Shown: positions 1 to 5,445 of the stretch, in pieces | Layout: every line of letters starts with the position of its first letter | Numbering within the stretch: position 1 is the first letter of the stretch | Assembly: GCA_019752915.1 (NCBI GenBank) | Contig: JAIELO010000105.1 | Span: forward strand, 1 to 5,445 | Source: Burkholderiaceae bacterium | Lineage (GTDB): Bacteria > Pseudomonadota > Gammaproteobacteria > Burkholderiales > Burkholderiaceae_D | Direction: 5' to 3' | DNA length: 5,445 nucleotides | The notes under the pieces: generated by a model | The model's database searches: none | What the model saw: only the letters and a program-made list of their open reading frames with translations | What the model was told of the DNA's origin: nothing | Position numbers and translations under genes: made by a program

Positions 1-874
1 TGTACATTACGTCATCCAGCACTTCCGCCGAAGGCAGGCGATCGGCCAGATAACCCGAGGTTTTCAACAGGTAGGCGGCAGCGACCATGGCCGCCAGCGA
101 GAAGTTGCCGTAACCGATGAAGTTGGCCGGCACGTGAATTTTCATCCACCAGCTTTGCAGCGCCGGCAGCAGCGGCTGGATTTCCGCGGCATCGCGGGTG
201 GTGGTGTACCAGAACAGGAAAGCAATGGCTGCGCTGATCACCAGCGTGACGAAAGCGCCCATCTGGCCGGTGGCGTAGCGCTGTTCGAAGTACAGGTAGA
301 ACATCGCCGTAATCAGGGCAAACAGCACGAACACTTCGTACAGATTGGACACCGGAATGTGACCGACGTCGGTACCGATCAGGTAGGACTCGTACCAGCG
401 CACCATCAGCCCCGTCAGACCCAGTATCACGGCCGCCCAGCACAGCTTGGAGCCGATGCTGAACGCCATATTCGAGCGGCCCAGCAGACCGACCCAGTAG
501 AACAGCGTGGCCAGAATGAACATCACGCTCATCCACAGGATCGCCGACTGGCTCGACAGCATCATGCGCAGCCAGAATTTCTGGCTGCCGTTGTCGAGCA
601 CGCCGCCATACAGGCCGATAGCGGCCAGCGACAGCACGGCCACCAGCGGCATCAGCCAGCGGGTCGGCTTCCAGTGCCAGCCCAGCACGGCAAACGTCGG
701 CGCGGCGGCCAGCAAGATGCCCTGCTCGTAGATATCCATGTAGTGGCCGTAACGGCTCAGGCCGAACAGCGAGGCGGCCAGCAAGGCCAGCCCGAATACC
801 CAATCGATCAGCGTCAGCCGCTTGAAATAGCCGGGGGCCTGCATATAGGTCTGGCTGGATTGACTCAATTCCAT
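1..874 (-). CDS. ccsB: Cytochrome c biogenesis protein CcsB (ResC/CcsA-type heme handling protein), C-terminus cut off by window edge
   Basis: This is the polytopic membrane half of the System II cytochrome c synthase. With ResB it moves heme to the periplasmic face and presents it for thioether attachment to apocytochrome CXXCH motifs. About 291 residues are visible, with roughly eight hydrophobic segments (near residues 25-40, 51-66, 74-91, 111-131, 143-158, 178-195, 206-223 and 250-267). The family stretch GHIPVSNLYE lies at about 171-180 and WWMKIHVPANF at about 242-252. By family knowledge, His247 in the latter is the likely first periplasmic heme-ligand histidine (P-His1). The frame is open to base 1, so the tryptophan-rich WWD heme-binding loop and second periplasmic histidine, expected in about the last 100 residues, lie outside the window. 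The start at 872-874 is preferred over the ATG at 878-880 because GGAGA sits 6 nt before it but abuts the other. It follows resB after 35 bp, so they are probably cotranscribed. Naming is confused in the literature: this WWD protein is called CcsB, CcsA or ResC. Confidence 0.93.
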   Translation of the reverse strand, partial: MELSQSSQTYMQAPGYFKRLTLIDWVFGLALLAASLFGLSRYGHYMDIYEQGILLAAAPTFAVLGWHWKPTRWLMPLVAVLSLAAIGLYGGVLDNGSQKFWLRMMLSSQSAILWMSVMFILATLFYWVGLLGRSNMAFSIGSKLCWAAVILGLTGLMVRWYESYLIGTDVGHIPVSNLYEVFVLFALITAMFYLYFEQRYATGQMGAFVTLVISAAIAFLFWYTTTRDAAEIQPLLPALQSWWMKIHVPANFIGYGNFSLAAMVAAAYLLKTSGYLADRLPSAEVLDDVMY

Positions 875-880
875 CTTCAT

Positions 881-885
881 TCTCC
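881..885 (-). promoter_or_regulatory. Shine-Dalgarno site of ccsB that decides its start
   Basis: The minus strand reads GGAGA here, followed by six bases and then ATG at 874-872. An in-frame ATG at 880-878 directly touches this motif and has no usable spacing, so the shorter form starting MELSQ is favoured. This also agrees with the MEL- start I recall for Burkholderiales homologues. Confidence 0.7.
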
Positions 886-909
886 GTGACTGCCTGGTTT
901 AGGGGGTGC

Positions 910-3000
910 CTAAGCCGCTTGCGGCAGTTTTTCTTTCAGGTTCTCAAATTCGCGTTCGAAGTCCAGCGTTTTGCGCTGGGTACTCATGGCCATCAGCGCC
1001 TCGGCGCCGTCGGCATGTTCGGTGATCCAGATCCACAGGCGACGCTCGCGGATGTAGAACATGGAGAATACACCGATCACCAGGAACAAACAGCCCAGAT
1101 AGACCACATTTTTACCGGGCGAACGGGTGATCTGGAACACCGAGGCCTGCACCTGCGTGAAGTCATCCAGTTGCAGATACACAGGGGCGCCGTAGAAATA
1201 GCCATCCGACAAGGCGTTGGTGGACAGTTGCAGGAAGCGGGCATGGGCCTGATCCGGCGTGGCTGGCGCCAGACCGTCACGCGCACGCGCCACCTGCCAC
1301 AGTTCCCACAGGCTGCCGTTGAGGATCTTCATGAACACATCGGCGGCTTTTTCCTGCTCCCCTTCGGGAATTTTTTCGAGGAAGCGCGAGATCGCAACAA
1401 AGCCGCCCACTTTGCCGTCACCAGCGAAGATGGTCAGGCTTTTCTCTGCCGAGGCCTGCAACTGCTGCTGGATCTGCTGGGCGTTGCTCGATGGTGGCGA
1501 GGCCCGACGCGCATAACGCTGCGCTGCTTCGCTACGCGCTGCCGGGGTATTCAGCGCCGCACGCAGACGCATCCAGTCCCGCACGCTGTGCTCGTCATCG
1601 GCAGGAATCCGCAGGAAGGTGAACGGCTCGGACGGGCTGGTACGCATCCCGGCCAGATACATGGTGGCGCCATCGATTTGCACGGGCTGCATATAGTTCT
1701 GGAACTCGCGCGCCTGGCCATTCTTGTCGCGCAGCTTGTAGCTCAGGCTAGGACCGACATTTTTCAGGTCCTTATTATTGGCATTGCGCGCTGCCGAGCC
1801 AGTATGTTTGTCCAGCGTGGCGCTCAGTTGCTGCTGCAGACTCTGGCCTTTGGTAACAGCGCGCGGGTCTTGATTGCCCATGTTTTCCACGTTGAAGGCA
1901 CGGAAGCCGGTCCACTCCACCGTGTACTGCTCGCCGAGCGGAGTAGCGGTGCCCACTTCGCCGTTCAGGGCGAAGCTGGTGCTGCTGCTACCGGCCATCG
2001 GGAAGCCGGTCAGTTTCAATTTACTGCCGCCATCGTCGAAGCTGGACTGGTAGATCGCCAGTCCCTTGAAAATCAGCGGCTTGTTCACTTCGATCACCGC
2101 CTTGACCACTTCGCCGCTGACGTTGTCGCGTACTTCGACATCGCTGGCAAACAGCTTGGGCATGCCGGTGGTATAGAAATCGACGGTGAATTTTTTGAGC
2201 GAAATGGTAATCGGCAAATCCTGAATCAGCACCCCATCGGCGCGGTTGATGATGGCGCTATCGCTGGTCGCGCCTTCCGGCACCAGCGTATTGCCACGGA
2301 AACTGGGATTGGCAACGCTCAGGCGGCTGGCCGCCGGCACATTGGCGATCAGCCCTGTGCCATTGAAGGGCACCTTGCCGGCAAACCATTCCTGCAGGCG
2401 GATCGGCATGTCGGAGTCGAGCAGGCCGCCGATACAGATCACCACAATCGCCGTATGGGCAAAGATGTAGCCGAATTTATTGCCGGCACCGCGCTTGGCC
2501 GCCAGCAGCGTGCCACCATCGCGCTGCACCACTTTCACGGCATAGCCGGCATCGACCAGCCGCGCCGCGCTCTGCTGTGCCAGCGCCGCACTGCTCAGCG
2601 GGGCACGCCATTGCATCTTGTGATGGAAGTTCAGCAGCGAGGTGGCGCGCACGTTCTCGCGCCAGCTACGCATGTCGCGCAGCATTTTCGGGGTGTTGCG
2701 CACGATACACAAACTGGTCGAGATCACCAGCATGCCCATCAGCAGCAAGAACCACCACGCCGAATACACGGCATACAGACCCAGCTTGGCGAACACTTCG
2801 AACCAGAACGGCCCGAACTGATTGATGTAGTTATTGGTCGCCTCGTTCTGTTTCATCACCGTGCCGACCACGGCGGCGATGGCGATCATGGCCAGCATGG
2901 CGATCGCAAAACGCATCGATGAAATGAGCTCGATCAATTCGCCGATCAGGGGACGACGGGTTTTCAGGGCAATACCGGAAGTGCTGGGGCTGCTGCTCAT
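910..3000 (-). CDS. resB: Cytochrome c biogenesis protein ResB (Ccs1)
   Basis: This is the second half of the System II heme lyase (ResB/Ccs1, also called CcsB in other schemes), which works with the WWD protein encoded just downstream. The 696-residue product shows the family layout: TM1 at about 31-48, TM2 at about 78-100, TM3 at about 176-194, a large periplasmic domain from about 195 to 629, TM4 at about 631-650 and a short charged cytoplasmic tail. TM3 contains FGYIFAHTAIVV; His182 is the candidate conserved transmembrane histidine proposed as a heme ligand in this family. Other typical segments are NQFGPFWFEVF (about 60-70) and RNTPKMLRDM (about 101-110). The start at 2998-3000 (MSSSPSTS) is chosen because it gives the usual short N-tail before TM1. 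An upstream in-frame TTG at 3046-3048 lies inside the terminator hairpin. The ribosome site is weak: GAGAAA lies 11 nt upstream. The length fits betaproteobacterial homologues and no frame breaks are seen. Confidence 0.95.
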   Translation of the reverse strand: MSSSPSTSGIALKTRRPLIGELIELISSMRFAIAMLAMIAIAAVVGTVMKQNEATNNYINQFGPFWFEVFAKLGLYAVYSAWWFLLLMGMLVISTSLCIVRNTPKMLRDMRSWRENVRATSLLNFHHKMQWRAPLSSAALAQQSAARLVDAGYAVKVVQRDGGTLLAAKRGAGNKFGYIFAHTAIVVICIGGLLDSDMPIRLQEWFAGKVPFNGTGLIANVPAASRLSVANPSFRGNTLVPEGATSDSAIINRADGVLIQDLPITISLKKFTVDFYTTGMPKLFASDVEVRDNVSGEVVKAVIEVNKPLIFKGLAIYQSSFDDGGSKLKLTGFPMAGSSSTSFALNGEVGTATPLGEQYTVEWTGFRAFNVENMGNQDPRAVTKGQSLQQQLSATLDKHTGSAARNANNKDLKNVGPSLSYKLRDKNGQAREFQNYMQPVQIDGATMYLAGMRTSPSEPFTFLRIPADDEHSVRDWMRLRAALNTPAARSEAAQRYARRASPPSSNAQQIQQQLQASAEKSLTIFAGDGKVGGFVAISRFLEKIPEGEQEKAADVFMKILNGSLWELWQVARARDGLAPATPDQAHARFLQLSTNALSDGYFYGAPVYLQLDDFTQVQASVFQITRSPGKNVVYLGCLFLVIGVFSMFYIRERRLWIWITEHADGAEALMAMSTQRKTLDFEREFENLKEKLPQAA

Positions 3001-3016
3001 GCTGTGGAATGTTTCT

Positions 3017-3045
3017 CGTTTAGTGTGCTGACGGCAGCATAACAA
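3017..3045 (-). promoter_or_regulatory. Weak candidate promoter for resB-ccsB
   Basis: On the minus strand TTGTTA (3045-3040, four of six matches to TTGACA) is followed after 17 bp by TAAACG (3022-3017, three of six matches to TATAAT). Transcription from it would begin about 10 nt before the resB ATG. It is listed because a terminator-like hairpin separates resB from the upstream cytochrome gene, so a separate promoter would be needed unless read-through supplies the transcript. The match is poor and could be chance. Confidence 0.2.
3026..3039 (-). repeat. Short perfect inverted repeat upstream of resB
   Basis: TGCTG and CAGCA form a perfect 5-bp stem around a 4-base loop, between the terminator U-tract and the resB start. 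It overlaps the spacer of the weak candidate resB promoter. It may be a small hairpin in the resB leader, but such short repeats arise often by chance. Confidence 0.3.
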
Positions 3046-3080
3046 CAAAAAGGGCAGCCCGCTTACGCTGCCGCCCTTTT
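3041..3080 (-). terminator. Rho-independent terminator after the cytochrome c4 gene
   Basis: In the minus-strand reading, AAAAGGG (3080-3074) pairs with CCCTTTT (3054-3048) and CAGC (3070-3067) pairs with GCTG (3058-3055). A 3-base CGG bulge and an 8-base loop complete an 11-bp stem. It is followed by a T-rich tract, TTTTTGTTGTT, running to about 3041. It begins 43 bp after the cytochrome stop codon. On the plus strand the stem also ends in TTTTCTTT, so it could work both ways, but no gene converges on it from the left. It probably ends or attenuates the cytochrome c4 transcript before resB. Confidence 0.8.
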
Positions 3081-3123
3081 CTTTACGTGACAGGCGCGCC
3101 CGCAGGCAACGCCAGAAACGTGC

Positions 3124-3798
3124 TTACTTCAAGCCGGCGATGTAATCGGCCACGGCTTTCATTTCATCGTCCGACATACGCTTGGCGATGGTGCTCATTT
3201 GCGCGCTGTTCTTACGGCCATCGGCTTTGAACAGACCCAGCTGGGCAACCGTGTAATCCTGATGCTGGCCAGCCAGACGTGGGTATTGCACCGGAATGCC
3301 GGCACCGGAAGCACCGTGGCAGCTAGCACAGGCAGGCACGTTCTTCTCGGCGATACCGCCGCGATAGATTTTCTTGCCGATTTCAACGGTATCTTTGTTC
3401 TTGGCCGCGTTCGGCTTCGAGGTCTGGGCCGCCAGATAGGTGGCGATGTCCAGTTTTTCCTGATCCGACAGCATCTTGGCGTAGGTGGTCATCACCGGCT
3501 GGTTACGCTCCGGACCGGCAAAATTGAGCAGCTGCTTGTTCAGGTAGCCAGCATTCTGTCCGGCCAGTTTAGGGTTCACCGAGATGGTCGAGTTACCGGC
3601 CTCACCGTGGCACGAGACGCAAGCAGGCAAACCGCGTGCGGCATCGCCATTGCTGAACAGGGTGCCACCTTTGGCAGCATCGGCTTTCGGTGCGGTAGCT
3701 GCTGCATGAGCGCTACCTTCGGCCTGGACCGCCGCAGCGGTCAACGCCAGCGCAGCGACCAGCAGGGATTTTACAAACGGTGAAAACGCACGATTCAT
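3124..3798 (-). CDS. Di-heme cytochrome c4, periplasmic electron carrier
   Basis: The 224-residue product begins with a Sec signal peptide (basic N-region, hydrophobic 11-23, likely AVQA/E cleavage after residue 26). Two class I cytochrome c domains follow. The first has heme-binding CVSCH at 60-64, the second CASCH at 157-161. Likely sixth ligands are Met103 (in QPVMTTYAK) and Met201 (in SAQMSTIAK), each shortly before an LSDQE- or MSDDE-type helix, the pattern expected of cytochrome c4. The family carries electrons between the bc1 complex and terminal oxidases. This is inferred from the family and is not shown here. The start at 3796-3798 is supported by GAGGG 7 nt upstream and by the signal peptide. 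A terminator follows the gene, and its neighbours resB and ccsB encode the machine that attaches its hemes. Some annotations use cycA or cc4, so I leave the symbol empty. Confidence 0.94.
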   Translation of the reverse strand: MNRAFSPFVKSLLVAALALTAAAVQAEGSAHAAATAPKADAAKGGTLFSNGDAARGLPACVSCHGEAGNSTISVNPKLAGQNAGYLNKQLLNFAGPERNQPVMTTYAKMLSDQEKLDIATYLAAQTSKPNAAKNKDTVEIGKKIYRGGIAEKNVPACASCHGASGAGIPVQYPRLAGQHQDYTVAQLGLFKADGRKNSAQMSTIAKRMSDDEMKAVADYIAGLK

Positions 3799-3805
3799 TC
3801 AGGCA

Positions 3806-3810
3806 CCCTC
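3806..3810 (-). promoter_or_regulatory. Shine-Dalgarno site of the cytochrome c4 gene
   Basis: The minus strand reads GAGGG, then seven bases, then the ATG at 3798-3796. The spacing is normal and supports this start. Confidence 0.7.
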
Positions 3811-3880
3811 AAAAAAGTTTGGTCGAAAGCTTGCCGGCGGCCGCGCCACAGGCTGCGATAGCAACACTTCGTAACCACTC

Positions 3881-3890
3881 ATTGTACAAT
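3881..3890. promoter_or_regulatory. Palindromic double -10 element, candidate divergent promoter for engB-hemB and cytochrome c4
   Basis: The perfect 10-bp palindrome ATTGTACAAT contains TACAAT on the plus strand (3885-3890) and the same hexamer on the minus strand (3886-3881), each matching five of six bases of the sigma-70 -10 consensus. Plus-strand transcription would start near 3897, leaving about 40 nt before engB. Minus-strand transcription would start near 3874, leaving about 75 nt before the cytochrome gene. No good -35 hexamer is seen at 16-18 bp on either side, so an activator could be needed, or the palindrome could instead be an operator. Confidence 0.45.
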
Positions 3891-3904
3891 AGCTTTCCAG
3901 CATA

Positions 3905-3937
3905 TTTGCTCCCTTTTGTTGCTTTTCCCCCATTCCC
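3905..3937 (+). promoter_or_regulatory. Pyrimidine-rich engB leader without a Shine-Dalgarno motif
   Basis: The 33 bases before the engB ATG are almost all C and T (for example CCCTTTTGTT and GCTTTTCCCCC), with no purine-rich motif complementary to the 16S rRNA tail. No alternative in-frame ATG, GTG or TTG exists between the ATG at 3938 and the in-frame TAG at 3890-3892, so the start itself is secure. Initiation may rely on ribosomal protein S1 binding to a U-rich leader, which is inference. Confidence 0.55.
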
Positions 3938-4723
3938 ATGTCCAAACTCTGGCAAGCCCGCTTCTTTACGACCGTCAATCAATTGCGCGATTTACCCGAC
4001 ACCCAGGTGCCGGAAATCGCTTTTGCCGGTCGCTCCAACGCTGGCAAATCGACCGCGATTAACATCCTTTGCAACCAGAAAGGATTAGCGTTTGCCTCGA
4101 AGACACCGGGCCGCACGCAGCATATTAACTACTTCTCCATCGGTGGCGCCCATGTTGCGCAGCACCGTAAAGACCCCACCATCGTCGATGAAATCGAATG
4201 CCTGCTGGTCGACTTGCCGGGCTACGGCTATGCCGAGGTGTCCGGCTCGGCCAAACTGCACTGGCAGCGTTTGCTCGGCGACTATGTCCAGCGCCGCGAA
4301 CAATTGGCCGCCTTGATCCTGATCATGGATTCGCGTCGCCCGTTCACCGAACTCGATGTGCAGATGCTCGAATGGTTCGCCCCGACGGGCAAGCCGATTC
4401 ATTGCATTCTGACCAAGGTTGACAAGCTCAATCGCAACGAAATGGCGAATGTGCTGCGTCAGGCCAAAGCCAAACTGGAAAGTTACGTCGATGAAGACGG
4501 CGAAGGTTTCCCGTTTACGGTGCAACTGTTCTCGGCCCTGAAACGGGTCGGCATCGACGAAGCCAACGACAAGATTATCGAACTGGCCGGCATTGCCGAC
4601 GCCGACGATGCCACCGTTGCTGGTGCAGGCGAGGCAGCCACTGACGCCAGCGATGGCGCGACTACAGCAACTGCGGCAGACGCGACGCCTGACGCTGCCA
4701 CTGACACTGAATCAAATTCTTAA
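3938..4723 (+). CDS. engB: Ribosome biogenesis GTPase EngB (YihA/YsxC)
   Basis: This is a cytoplasmic TRAFAC-class GTPase of the EngB family, which assists late 50S subunit assembly and is essential in several bacteria. In the 261-residue product all five G motifs are visible: G1 GRSNAGKS at 31-38, G2 TPGRTQ at 56-61, G3 DLPG at 92-95 (followed by YGYAEV, a family hallmark), G4 TKVD at 159-162 and G5 SALKRVG at 199-205. Two things depart from the short E. coli and Bacillus proteins (about 195-210 residues). The first is a loop between G2 and G3 that is longer by about 16 residues (around 68-88). The second is a low-complexity Ala/Thr/Asp/Glu tail from about 220 to 261. A similar inserted loop is, from memory, usual in Oxalobacteraceae. 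hemB follows after 42 bp on the same strand, so cotranscription is likely. The gene lacks a visible Shine-Dalgarno site. Confidence 0.96.
   Translation: MSKLWQARFFTTVNQLRDLPDTQVPEIAFAGRSNAGKSTAINILCNQKGLAFASKTPGRTQHINYFSIGGAHVAQHRKDPTIVDEIECLLVDLPGYGYAEVSGSAKLHWQRLLGDYVQRREQLAALILIMDSRRPFTELDVQMLEWFAPTGKPIHCILTKVDKLNRNEMANVLRQAKAKLESYVDEDGEGFPFTVQLFSALKRVGIDEANDKIIELAGIADADDATVAGAGEAATDASDGATTATAADATPDAATDTESNS

Positions 4724-5445
<722 letters not shown>

Noticed and set aside
12..803. A 263-codon minus-strand frame overlapping ccsB
   Set aside because: It is an out-of-frame reading of ccsB. The frame with family motifs (GHIPVSNLYE, KIHVPANF) is the one running through the left edge.
886..2922. 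A 678-codon open frame on the plus strand opposite resB, which seems to overlap a 251-codon frame (134-889) by GTGA like an operon
   Set aside because: Both lie antisense to clear membrane-protein genes. The products are rich in His, Gln, Arg and Gly with no domain pattern, as expected for reverse readings of GC-rich codons. No ribosome site or promoter is seen, and the GTGA overlap is coincidental.
3001..3048. An N-terminal extension of ResB by 16 residues from a TTG start
   Set aside because: The TTG lies within the terminator hairpin, the extension (LLCCRQHTK) has no family counterpart, and the ATG at 2998-3000 gives the normal N-terminus.
3199..3783. A 194-codon plus-strand frame opposite cytochrome c4
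   Set aside because: The minus-strand gene has a signal peptide and two CXXCH sites. The antisense frame has no support.
3837..3844. GC-rich palindrome GCGGCCGC in the cytochrome c4 leader
   Set aside because: It is an isolated 8-base palindrome in GC-rich DNA without flanking symmetry or a T-tract, so chance is the simplest explanation.

Overview
The window reads as an ordinary, conserved chromosomal segment from a betaproteobacterium, most likely Burkholderiales and probably Oxalobacteraceae (Janthinobacterium/Massilia/Duganella-like). The reasons are the moderately high GC content, a System II (Ccs) cytochrome c maturation pair beside a di-heme cytochrome c4, the divergent engB-hemB pair, and protein wording that matches my memory of Burkholderiales homologues. 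The genus is inference, because no database search was possible.

Layout. Five genes fill almost all of the window, in two divergent blocks. On the minus strand, reading leftward from about 3800, are a cytochrome c4 gene (3124-3798), a hairpin terminator (about 3041-3080), resB (910-3000) and ccsB (874 to beyond the left edge). On the plus strand are engB (3938-4723) and hemB (4766 to beyond the right edge). The 139-bp divergent intergenic region (3799-3937) holds a perfect palindrome, ATTGTACAAT, that reads as a TACAAT -10 hexamer on both strands. It is the best promoter candidate in the window. ccsB and hemB are both truncated by the window edges, not broken.

How the genes fit together. HemB makes porphobilinogen, an early step of heme synthesis. 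ResB and CcsB together form the membrane synthase that takes heme across the inner membrane and attaches it to CXXCH motifs. Cytochrome c4 is a two-heme secreted client of that machine. EngB is an essential 50S ribosome-assembly GTPase with no obvious direct link to heme and is probably a positional neighbour only.

I found no mobile element, CRISPR array, tRNA or rRNA, prophage, toxin-antitoxin or defence gene, and no credible undescribed system. The points worth a second look are regulatory or small: the symmetric divergent promoter, the terminator placed only about 40 bp before resB, the Shine-Dalgarno-less pyrimidine-rich leader of engB, the inserted loop and acidic Ala/Thr tail of EngB, and the cysteine-free metal site of HemB.
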